DNA from: Chloroflexota bacterium
GTDB taxonomy: Bacteria; Chloroflexota; Dehalococcoidia; Lucifugimonadales; Lucifugimonadaceae
Assembly: GCA_030831265.1 (NCBI GenBank)
Contig: JAURLM010000183.1
Location: 1-15,129, forward strand
Length of the DNA: 15,129 bases
Reading direction: 5' to 3'
Position 1 is the stretch's first letter; the number at the start of each line of letters is the position of its first letter. The notes under the pieces were generated by a model. That model was given only the letters and a program-made list of their open reading frames with translations, was not told where the DNA came from and ran no database searches. This document shows, one piece after another, positions 1 to 6,986 of this stretch. Made by a program: the position numbers and the translations under genes.

Positions 1-760
1 ATGCATCCTTCCATGATTCCGAAGTGTCTGTTGGAAGCTGGTAGCCGTTGCGAAGCACCGCTTTTTGATGCCGGGTAATCGTGTCACGCCACACATCGGT
101 AACCGGGTAGACAGCCCCCTGCTCGAAGCCTGGCACCTCAACACCACCGGTGTACTGGATAAGAACAGTCTCCGCAGCGAGGTCAACATCGACAATCGCT
201 ATGCGGTCAGCTTTGATCCGAGAGCGTAACGTTGTGTCCACGGCAGTCTGAACGTCAACGACTGTATGAGCATTCGCCAACGCTACTCCCAGTTCCAGCA
301 GAGCTTCCCGGTCAGCGTCATTCGTGCTGAGTCTCATCTTTACGGATTCGGAGACTTTGAGTTCACTATTCAGTCGACGCGCAAGGTCGCTGGCATGCCC
401 CGTGACGGCTGCCATTGCAATGAGGGATACAACCGCTGCGGGACGGCCTTCGTAGAGCAGATAGGTGAGGCTTTCGTGCTGGGCCAGTGTGACTAAGACT
501 GGAAGGAGCGGCACGAACAGGACAGCGGCCAGCAAGCCGTTGCGGAATCCGAGCCATGTTGCCACGACCACCACCGGGATGATGGACAGGAACTGGGCTG
601 CCGCGCCCGACAGTTGAGACAACGGGAAAAATGCTGCCGCATAGATGGCTATAAATAGTGCCGACCGAACTGGCCTGTTCGAAGGAAGCCAGCCGTCAAC
701 GCCGGAGTTAACGTCTTGTAGTAGAGCCAGTGCGCGTGCGCGCAGACGCCGCAATGCCAA
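1..760 (-). CDS. Membrane-anchored GAF-domain sensor protein, N-terminal part (C-terminus beyond window edge)
   Basis: An open frame runs leftward from a TTG at 758-760 to the edge without a stop, giving 253 residues. TTG is chosen because an in-frame TGA lies just upstream and a strong purine-rich site (GGAAGGGA on the minus strand, 767-774) sits six bases before it; a second TTG two codons later is possible. After a basic start come three or four hydrophobic segments at about residues 33-50, 57-71, 75-93 and 107-121, then a charged stretch (about 125-150) like a signalling helix. From about residue 150 the sequence resembles a GAF domain (EALLELGVALANAHTVVDVQ, then alternating strands). Such proteins are usually histidine kinases, diguanylate cyclases or PP2C-type phosphatases; the output domain is outside the window, so the signal and output are unknown. 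The frame and the membrane segments are certain, the GAF call is likely. Confidence 0.72.
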   Translation of the reverse strand, partial: MALRRLRARALALLQDVNSGVDGWLPSNRPVRSALFIAIYAAAFFPLSQLSGAAAQFLSIIPVVVVATWLGFRNGLLAAVLFVPLLPVLVTLAQHESLTYLLYEGRPAAVVSLIAMAAVTGHASDLARRLNSELKVSESVKMRLSTNDADREALLELGVALANAHTVVDVQTAVDTTLRSRIKADRIAIVDVDLAAETVLIQYTGGVEVPGFEQGAVYPVTDVWRDTITRHQKAVLRNGYQLPTDTSESWKDA

Positions 761-971
761 GGTAAATCCCTTCCGTCAGAGATTGCATTGCGGGGTGCTA
801 ATTAGCGGCGGTTAGTCTCAACATACCTTCCGCTAATGCCGCCCGCTTGGGGGTAACCACTGATTCGCGCTGTAGCAACATGGGCACGAACCGGACGTAC
901 GGGCTACAGTAATCAATCACGTTAACGCCACAAGTATTCCCACAGCCGCCACAGCACAACACGTTTAGCGC
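761..971. other. Divergent intergenic region between the sensor gene and the substrate-binding lipoprotein gene
   Basis: This 211-base gap should carry the promoters of both flanking, divergently read genes. Visible signals are modest. There is an 8-base inverted repeat, ATTAGCGG (801-808) and CCGCTAAT (830-837), separated by 21 bases. A weak sigma70-like pair on the plus strand, TGGGCA (881-886) and TACAGT (905-910) with an 18-base spacer, matches four of six bases in each hexamer. No convincing open frame, RNA gene or T-tract terminator is seen. Confidence 0.3.
767..774 (-). promoter_or_regulatory. Ribosome binding site that fixes a TTG start
   Basis: The minus strand reads GGAAGGGA six bases before the TTG at 758-760. 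It is the only good Shine-Dalgarno-like site near the beginning of the sensor frame, and no ATG or GTG occurs in frame before the membrane segments, so it supports a TTG start. Confidence 0.5.
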
Positions 972-2681
972 ATGCCACCACTCCATTCAGTTCACCACCG
1001 TGCTGTTTCCGCAGTTATTGTCCTGGCAACAGCCGTCCTGGCATTTGTCGGCTGCACCGGGTCAGCAGAGCCAACGGCGACGACTATCGCCACGGCCACC
1101 GCAACGTCATCTCCAGTTGCATCGTTTCCTCAGCCCACCGCCACCATTGCACCCGCTCCACCGGCAGACCTCAAGCAAGGCGGAGTGCTGAGACTCGCCA
1201 TCAAGGAAGCTCCACCGCACCAGGACGTGCACCAGTCAGTCTCCAACGTGCTTGCAACTTGGGGTGCGGGGCTAGCGTACAGCCGGTTGTTCAAGTACCA
1301 GTCAGGGCCGGGAGTCCCGTTGCCTTCACGCATCCCGGAATGTGACCTGTGCACGTCATGGAAGCAGACGGGGCCACTGGAGTTCGAGTTCGAGATTCGG
1401 GACGATGTTTTCTGGCCCGACGCCTGGCCATTGAACGGACGGCGATTGACTGCCAGCGACATTGTTTTCAGCTATCACCGGACTATGACCCCGGGCTTTC
1501 CAAACCGCCAGATACTCTCCAACATCCAGGAAGTGGCGGTGTTCAATGATGAACGCATGCGGATACGCCTGAATAGCCCGGACGCAGAATTCTTCGAGAA
1601 GCTGGCTGATGGTCACCTCACAATAGTTGCACCTGAAGCCGTCCAGCTAAACGGGCAACTGTTCGACGGACCTACCCTTGGAACGGGGCCGTGGATTCTG
1701 CAAGAGGTAACAACGGCAGGTGAGATTTTCGATGCCAACCGTGACTATTACGGCAAAGACGTACCGTACCTGGATGCATTGAGCATCCAGTTCATTGCCC
1801 AGGACTCAACTCGTGCCGCCGGTGTGAGGGCAGGCATCCTTGATGCCGATGAGTCGACTCTTACGGAGGTCAAATCCGCCACGGAAAAATTCCCGGAGTT
1901 GCAGTCACTGACCATTGTGCGACCTGACACTGGGATCGAGGTAGCGCTCAACACGTCCCGACAACCACTCGACTCACTGGCTGTGAGACAGGCGATATTC
2001 CTTGCGTGGAACCTGGATACTGCGGCAGAACAGATATGGGATGGTGAGCTAACGCCGTCTGTCGGGCTGAACGTCCCCCATGTCGCGTGGATTGCACCGT
2101 TCCAGGAGCGGTACTCGAACATGTTTGGGGATGCGTCCGCTGCCAATGCGCTGCTGAGCAATGCCGGACTGACTGCCGCGGACAGGCTGACGATAATGGT
2201 GGGCGAGTTCGGGGAGACGCGGGAAACGGACCGCTTCATCGCCACTGCAAATTCGCTGGCTGATGCGCTGAACGGACTGGGGATTGCGACAGAGGTACTG
2301 CCTGTTCCTACAAGGCTGTTCGCAGACAACGTGTGGCTGCGCGGGGATTACGACATATTCGTAGGAGCCCCGCCGCCGGTCTCAAGCTTGAGCGGGCAGC
2401 TTGCCGGCATTTATCACTCTAAGGGACCGTGGAATACGACGAAGTATTCATCGGCGAAACTGGACGCGCTGATTGAGCAGCAGGCCGTTAAGGCATCTGT
2501 CGAGGTGCGCCGGGAACTGCTGTTGCAGATACAGGACGAGATCATGGCGGGCGCGCATCGGTTCTACGCGTCAACGGGCAGAAATCACTGGATGTGGCAG
2601 CCCGCGGTACAGGATTTTTGGCCGAACACGACCGGGGCGAGCGCTGAATTCCTGACAAAGGTCTGGCTAAACCGCCAGTAG
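972..2681 (+). CDS. ABC transporter substrate-binding lipoprotein, family 5 (oligopeptide/dipeptide type)
   Basis: The 569-residue product starts with a lipoprotein signal peptide: a hydrophobic core at residues 11-26 and a lipobox-like FVGC with the lipidated cysteine at 28. A Thr/Ala/Pro-rich linker (about 29-66) would tether the binding domain outside the membrane. From about residue 70 it resembles the SBP_bac_5 fold: GGVLRLA near 70, FEIRDDVFWPD at 140-150 followed by LTASDIVFSYHRTM at 159-172, then LGTGPWIL and the VRQAIFLAWN segment. Family members capture peptides, nickel or sugars for an ABC importer. C124 and C127 form a CxxC in the N-terminal lobe and might be disulfide bonded. The ATG at 972 is the first start after an in-frame TAG at 966-968; no clear ribosome binding site precedes it. 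No permease or ATPase gene is adjacent, so the transporter and substrate are unknown. It converges on sufU with six bases between stops. Confidence 0.88.
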   Translation: MPPLHSVHHRAVSAVIVLATAVLAFVGCTGSAEPTATTIATATATSSPVASFPQPTATIAPAPPADLKQGGVLRLAIKEAPPHQDVHQSVSNVLATWGAGLAYSRLFKYQSGPGVPLPSRIPECDLCTSWKQTGPLEFEFEIRDDVFWPDAWPLNGRRLTASDIVFSYHRTMTPGFPNRQILSNIQEVAVFNDERMRIRLNSPDAEFFEKLADGHLTIVAPEAVQLNGQLFDGPTLGTGPWILQEVTTAGEIFDANRDYYGKDVPYLDALSIQFIAQDSTRAAGVRAGILDADESTLTEVKSATEKFPELQSLTIVRPDTGIEVALNTSRQPLDSLAVRQAIFLAWNLDTAAEQIWDGELTPSVGLNVPHVAWIAPFQERYSNMFGDASAANALLSNAGLTAADRLTIMVGEFGETRETDRFIATANSLADALNGLGIATEVLPVPTRLFADNVWLRGDYDIFVGAPPPVSSLSGQLAGIYHSKGPWNTTKYSSAKLDALIEQQAVKASVEVRRELLLQIQDEIMAGAHRFYASTGRNHWMWQPAVQDFWPNTTGASAEFLTKVWLNRQ

Positions 2682-2687
2682 CCGGGC

Positions 2688-3152
2688 TTATTTGCCTTTA
2701 CGCTCTTGCAGCGCGTCTTCAAGCGCGGTCCATGACAACAAAGCGCACTTGATACGCACGGGGAAACGCTTTACGCCTTCAAGTGCTACAAGGTCACCAA
2801 GCTGATCCAGCTCTTCCTCGGTCATGTTGTCGTTGCGGAGCATGCGGCGCATGAGCGTTATCTGCTCCATCGCCTGCTCAACGTCCTTGCCTTCCAGCAT
2901 TTCGGAGAGCAACGAAGCGGACGATTGGCTGATGGCGCAGCCGCGTCCTGAGACGCTAATTTCCTGCACCTTCCCATCATCATCCAGGGTCAACTGAATG
3001 TGTATCTCATCACCGCAGAACGGGTTTTGCGCCTCTACGTCCACATCAGCGTGATCCAGCGGGTCCGTGTGGCGCGGGTTGCGGTAGTGGTCAAGGATGA
3101 TGCTCTCGTACATCTCGTCGAGCTGTTCTAGCCCGGAGGTTCCGCCCATCAT
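2688..3152 (-). CDS. sufU: SufU, zinc-dependent sulfurtransferase partner of SufS
   Basis: The 154-residue product belongs to the IscU/NifU N-terminal-like SufU family, which accepts persulfide sulfur from SufS and passes it to SufBCD. The expected ligands are present: C46 and D48 in NPFCGDEI, C72 in GRGCAISQ and C136 in RIKCALLSW, matching the Cys-Asp-Cys-Cys zinc site of Gram-positive SufU. The extra stretch between C72 and C136, usual in SufU and absent from IscU, is also there. The start codon overlaps the sufS stop as ATGA (3149-3152), implying translational coupling; a second ATG follows directly, and M14 (MYESIILDHYRNPRH) is the usual family start, so the first 13 residues may be an extension. 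It is the last gene of the SUF operon, ending six bases from the convergent lipoprotein gene with no terminator visible. Confidence 0.94.
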   Translation of the reverse strand: MMGGTSGLEQLDEMYESIILDHYRNPRHTDPLDHADVDVEAQNPFCGDEIHIQLTLDDDGKVQEISVSGRGCAISQSSASLLSEMLEGKDVEQAMEQITLMRRMLRNDNMTEEELDQLGDLVALEGVKRFPVRIKCALLSWTALEDALQERKGK

Positions 3153-4378
3153 TTTTGAAAATACCTCTCCACTTGTTTGATTCCTTCTACAAGGGCATCG
3201 ACTTCCGCTGTCGTGTTGTAGATGTAGAAGCTTGCACGCGCTGCCGCTACTACATCGTAACTGCGAACGAGCGGCATGGCACAGTGATGACCGGTGCGGA
3301 TGGCAATTCCCATACGGTCGAGCGCGGTGCCGAGGTCGTGCGGGTGAACGTCTGCGTGATTGAACGAGATGATTCCGCCGCGGTCTGCGTTGTCCGTGGG
3401 ACCGAGTACTTCTACGCGCTCCAGTTCCGTTAACCGCTTTAGCGCGTAGCCTGTGATTTCAATCTCATGCGCCCGCACGTTCTCCATGCCGAGCGCAGAC
3501 AGGTAGTCGACTGCAACGCCGGTGGCGATGGCGTCTGCAATGTTCGGGGTGCCGGCTTCAAACTTGTACGGCAACTCGTTCCACGAAGCCTTTTCGTAGC
3601 TGACTTCGAGGATCATGTCCCCCCCGAACATCCACGGCGGCATTGCCTTGAGCAGTTCGGGTCGCCCCCAGAGGACACCAATTCCAGTTGGCCCAAGCAT
3701 CTTGTGGGCAGAAAGGCCAAAGAAATCACAGTCCAGGTCTTCCACGTCAACCGGCATGTGCGGTGCGCTCTGCGCGCCGTCAACAAGTATCAGTGCGCCG
3801 TTTTCGTGGGCCAGCTTGCCAAGAGTTTTTACATCATTGACAGAGCCGAGGACCGAAGACATCTGAACAGCGGTGACGATCTTTGTCTTGCTGTTGATGA
3901 TCTTGCGGGCGGCGTCCATGTCCAGTCGGCCATTCCCAGTTCGAGGAATAATTCGCAGCGTCGCTCCTGAACGCAACGCCAACTGCTGCCACGGCACAAT
4001 CCCTGAATGGTGCTCCATTGCAGTGATGACTATCTCGTCGCCAGCGTGGACATTGGCATCACCCCATGAGTAGGCGACAAGGTTTATGGCCTCGGAGATG
4101 TTACGTGTCCAGATAACCGACTCCGGTTGGCGTGCGCCGATGAACTTTGCAACTTTTGCCCGCGCTGCCTCGAACGCTTCCGTCGCCTCGACGGACATCG
4201 TGTGCACGCCGCGGTGAACATTGGCGTTGTAGCGCGTGTAGTAGTCGGTCAGTGCGTCGATGACCTGTTTAGGCTTCTGTGAAGTGGCAGCATTGTCGAG
4301 ATACACCAGCGGAGCATCACCAATTCTCCGTTCGAGGATTGGGAAGTCGGCTCGTATCTTTGCGACGTCGATTGTCAT
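3149..4378 (-). CDS. sufS: SufS, group II cysteine desulfurase (PLP enzyme)
   Basis: SufS removes sulfur from L-cysteine to give alanine and an enzyme-bound persulfide, which feeds SufU. The 409-residue protein is a full-length class V aminotransferase-fold enzyme. Visible landmarks are YLDNAATSQKP near residue 26, MEHHSGIVPWQ at 121-131 with the PLP-stacking histidine, VDGAQSAPHMPVDV at 199-212, the PLP lysine K226 in GLSAHKMLGPTG, and the persulfide cysteine C366 in RTGHHCAMPL. The K226 position coincides with the numbering of E. coli SufS. The short RTGHHC loop and the presence of SufU fit the group II type. The ATG at 4378 lies 79 bases after the Rieske gene, and GGA of a small hairpin just upstream is the only ribosome-binding-like sequence. 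Its stop overlaps sufU. Confidence 0.96.
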   Translation of the reverse strand: MTIDVAKIRADFPILERRIGDAPLVYLDNAATSQKPKQVIDALTDYYTRYNANVHRGVHTMSVEATEAFEAARAKVAKFIGARQPESVIWTRNISEAINLVAYSWGDANVHAGDEIVITAMEHHSGIVPWQQLALRSGATLRIIPRTGNGRLDMDAARKIINSKTKIVTAVQMSSVLGSVNDVKTLGKLAHENGALILVDGAQSAPHMPVDVEDLDCDFFGLSAHKMLGPTGIGVLWGRPELLKAMPPWMFGGDMILEVSYEKASWNELPYKFEAGTPNIADAIATGVAVDYLSALGMENVRAHEIEITGYALKRLTELERVEVLGPTDNADRGGIISFNHADVHPHDLGTALDRMGIAIRTGHHCAMPLVRSYDVVAAARASFYIYNTTAEVDALVEGIKQVERYFQK

Positions 4379-4390
4379 TCGGTTTTCCGA
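4379..4390 (-). repeat. Small hairpin directly before the sufS start codon
   Basis: On the minus strand the bases read TCGG, AAAA, CCGA and are followed immediately by the sufS ATG. The four-base stem and four-base loop would hold the only GGA-like ribosome binding sequence for sufS. It is short enough to be chance. Confidence 0.25.
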
Positions 4391-4457
4391 GCTTTGTGGG
4401 CTTCTGGGGATTCAGCCGTTAATCTGGCGAAAGACCTGTCTGGTTCGGGTCGTCGCT

Positions 4458-4778
4458 TCAGGATTCCAGTCCTACCTCGATAGTCTCACCGTTGAGCCGG
4501 ACCGGAAACGTGTCGATGGGCGAAGAAGCCGGTGGTGAGAGTACGGCACCGTTCGTAACGTCGAAAATCGCCCCGTGGCGCGGACAGTAGATTTCATTGC
4601 CTTCCAGGTCAGTTTCGCCAAACGATGAACCATCGTGGCTACATGAATCTTCGACGGCATAAAAGTTGCCATCTACGTTGCAGACCGCGATTCGCACGCC
4701 TTCGATATCGGCCACGAACACCTCACCGGGTTCGATGTCCGCTCGAGTGGCGACCGCAAAATACTGCACGTCTGCCAT
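4458..4778 (-). CDS. Rieske-type [2Fe-2S] ferredoxin embedded in the SUF operon
   Basis: This 106-residue soluble protein has the two Rieske motifs, CSH (C46, H48) and CPRHGAIFD (C65, H68), separated by sixteen residues, so all four cluster ligands are present. It has no membrane anchor, signal peptide or oxygenase domain and resembles the ferredoxin subunits of non-heme iron dioxygenase systems (NirD/BphF-like). It starts two bases after the sufD stop, so it is certainly part of the operon. Similar small Rieske proteins occur in SUF operons of some actinobacteria; their role is not settled, and electron supply during cluster assembly or acting as a client or sensor of [2Fe-2S] formation are both possible. 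A purine-rich GAGGG lies 12 bases before the ATG, inside the end of sufD. Confidence 0.92.
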   Translation of the reverse strand: MADVQYFAVATRADIEPGEVFVADIEGVRIAVCNVDGNFYAVEDSCSHDGSSFGETDLEGNEIYCPRHGAIFDVTNGAVLSPPASSPIDTFPVRLNGETIEVGLES

Positions 4779-4780
4779 CT

Positions 4781-6121
4781 CTACAGAATTCCCTCGGAGT
4801 CGAGACCGGGAATGATCGTTTCCAGCTTCTTGTACAGGAATTCGCTAACCTGCGCCGGCTGGAACTCATCGACTATCTCACCGGCAAATCCTGCAACCAG
4901 CATGAATGCTGCATCGTGCCTGCTGACACCGCGGGACATCAGGTAGAACAGCATGTTCTTGTCAACGTGGCCAGCGGTTGCGCCGTGTGCACACTTCACA
5001 TCATCTGCATAAATCTCAAGACTGGGCTTGGTGTCGATCTCGGCTCCGTGAGACAGCATCAGGTTCATGTCCTTCTGCTCCGCAAGAGTTTTCATCGCAC
5101 CGGGCTTGACGACCACTCGACCACTAAACACAGCGCGGGATTTGCCTGCAAGGATGCCCTTGTAGTACTGGTGGCTGGTGCCATGCGGCTTCTCATGCGT
5201 GGTGCTGATTTCGTTGTCCTGGTGGGACTTGCCGTTGGTGATGTATAGCCCGTGCAGTGTGGTCTCCGCACCGGGTTCTGCAAGCAGCGTGTGAACATCG
5301 TTACGGCCAATAGCTGGGCCGGTGGCGAAGCTCGTCGAATTAAATACTGCATTGGCCGGATGCACGGTTCGAGTCGTTCCGAGATGTATGGTCTTTTCGT
5401 TCTCAAGCTGGATGCGGTAGTGAGTTACGGTCGAACCTTCACCCAGTGAAACTTCGATCACCGGTACGACGAACTGCGGGCCATCGCTCAGGTTGATGAA
5501 AGACTCGATAACCGAGGCTTTGGAGTTTGCACCAGCGGTAACCAGTGTCCGCGGGTACGATGCCCGGTTGTCTGCCCCTGCAGTGACGATGTTGATGATG
5601 TGAACCGGCTGTTCGGTTTCTACACCGGCCGCAACGTTCACAAAAACGCCACCGGAGAACAGTGCGGTGTTGAGCGCGACGAAGGCGTTCCCTTCGACTT
5701 TAGCTACCTGCCCAAGTGCCGACTTGATCACCGCTTCGTCTGCCGCAGCTGACGCTTCCAGTTCAGTTACAGAAACCCCCGCACCGGACAGGTTGTTGCT
5801 GAGACCCGCTACGAACTTGCCATCAACGACAACTGCCGTTTGCCAGTCATCACTCCACGGGGCAGCAGATTTCACTTCGGCAAGGCTGATCTCACCGAAC
5901 GAACGGGAAAACGTCTCCCTGTCCAGGCGACCCAGATCGGTGTATTTCCACGTTTCGTTGCCGCGCCGGGTAGTTGGGAAGCCGATCTTCTCAAACTCTG
6001 CCCACGCCGATTCGCGGAGCGAGGTCAGCCATGAGGAGGAATTGCTGTTGGCTGATGCCCTCACCGCCGCGAACTCGCTGGCGTAGGCTGCGATTGTTGG
6101 TGATATTGCTGCTGTGGTCAT
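4781..6121 (-). CDS. sufD: SufD, Fe-S cluster assembly scaffold subunit
   Basis: SufD pairs with SufB and the ATPase SufC in the SufBC2D scaffold complex. The product is 446 residues, usual for the family, with the beta-helix core and the C-terminal landmark DDVKCAHGATAG carrying H379, equivalent to the histidine near the SufB-SufD interface of E. coli (H360 there). LFYLMSRGVSRHDAAFMLVAGFA follows, as in SufB. The frame stays open upstream to 6223, but that stretch overlaps the end of sufC and is rich in Pro, His and Asn unlike the family; the ATG at 6121 (MTTAAISPTIAAYASE) fits the family start and lies 46 bases after the sufC stop. The ribosome binding site (ACAGGCAAC) is weak, so translation may depend on coupling to sufC. 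Confidence 0.93.
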   Translation of the reverse strand: MTTAAISPTIAAYASEFAAVRASANSNSSSWLTSLRESAWAEFEKIGFPTTRRGNETWKYTDLGRLDRETFSRSFGEISLAEVKSAAPWSDDWQTAVVVDGKFVAGLSNNLSGAGVSVTELEASAAADEAVIKSALGQVAKVEGNAFVALNTALFSGGVFVNVAAGVETEQPVHIINIVTAGADNRASYPRTLVTAGANSKASVIESFINLSDGPQFVVPVIEVSLGEGSTVTHYRIQLENEKTIHLGTTRTVHPANAVFNSTSFATGPAIGRNDVHTLLAEPGAETTLHGLYITNGKSHQDNEISTTHEKPHGTSHQYYKGILAGKSRAVFSGRVVVKPGAMKTLAEQKDMNLMLSHGAEIDTKPSLEIYADDVKCAHGATAGHVDKNMLFYLMSRGVSRHDAAFMLVAGFAGEIVDEFQPAQVSEFLYKKLETIIPGLDSEGIL

Positions 6122-6167
6122 GTTGCCTGTGCGATTGGTGATGTCAGGTGCGTGGTTCGGGTGATGT

Positions 6168-6938
6168 TCAGGCTCCGGCAGCCGCGGGTTCTGGCATGAA
6201 CCGCTTGTAGCCGTCACGCTCAATCTCTACCGCAAGTTCAGGGCCACCGGTCTGCACAAGCTGTCCTTTGACGAGCACATGCACGACGTCCGGGACGATG
6301 TGGTGGAGCAGCCGGTTGTAGTGCGTGACGAGGATGAACGAGCGGTCTGGCGAACGCAGGGCGTTGACCGATTCAGCAACGATGCGCATGGCGTCAACGT
6401 CCAGGCCGGAGTCGGTTTCGTCCAGCACAGCCAGTCGTGGCTCCAGGGTGGCAAGCTGCAACATCTCGTTGCGCTTCTTCTCTCCGCCAGAGAAACCTTC
6501 GTTGAGTGATCGCTTCATCAGGTCAGGATTGATCTTTACCTGCTTCACCTTCGCGTCAAAAAGTTTTGAGAATTCCCGGACGCTGAGTTTCTTCTCGCCT
6601 CGAGCCTCTTTCTGAGCGTCGAGTGCAGCCTTCATGAACTGCCACGGGCGCACGCCAGGAATCTCAGCCGGGTACTGGAACGCAAGGAAGATGCCTTTGT
6701 GTGACCGCTCATCTGGAGCCAGCTCAATAATGCTTTCGCCGTCGAGCTTGATGTCACCACCGGTGACTTCGTAGTCGGTGCGTCCTGCCAGCACATTGGC
6801 GAAGGTGCTCTTGCCGCCACCGTTCGGACCCATGATGGCGTGGACCTCACCGGGGTTGACAGTCATGTTCAGCCCGCGCAGTATCTCGCCGTTTTCAACA
6901 TCGGCCACTTTTGCGTGCAGGTTCGTTACTTCTAGCAT
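6168..6938 (-). CDS. sufC: SufC, ATPase of the SUF Fe-S assembly complex
   Basis: SufC is an ABC-type ATPase that drives conformational change in SufBC2D, not transport. The 256-residue protein has every expected motif: Walker A GPNGGGKST (37-45), Q-loop Q88 in FQYPAEIPGV, signature FSGGEKKR (149-156), Walker B AVLDETDSGLD with D173 and E174, and the switch histidine H206 in LVTHYNRLL. The FQYPAEIPGV and ETDSGLD sequences are typical of SufC rather than transporter ATPases. AGGA sits six bases before the ATG, a good ribosome binding site. The start is 48 bases after the sufB stop. Confidence 0.97.
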   Translation of the reverse strand: MLEVTNLHAKVADVENGEILRGLNMTVNPGEVHAIMGPNGGGKSTFANVLAGRTDYEVTGGDIKLDGESIIELAPDERSHKGIFLAFQYPAEIPGVRPWQFMKAALDAQKEARGEKKLSVREFSKLFDAKVKQVKINPDLMKRSLNEGFSGGEKKRNEMLQLATLEPRLAVLDETDSGLDVDAMRIVAESVNALRSPDRSFILVTHYNRLLHHIVPDVVHVLVKGQLVQTGGPELAVEIERDGYKRFMPEPAAAGA

Positions 6939-6986
6939 CTCTGTTCCTGGTCTCGTCGTTTCAAAAATTCTTTGCCTGAGCGGCGG

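Noticed and set aside
1748..2329. A 193-codon open frame antisense to the lipoprotein gene
   Set aside because: Low-complexity Ser/Ala-rich product without any domain, inside a well-supported gene.
6122..6223. N-terminal extension of SufD overlapping sufC
   Set aside because: The added 34 residues overlap the sufC end and do not look like SufD; the ATG at 6121 gives the usual protein.
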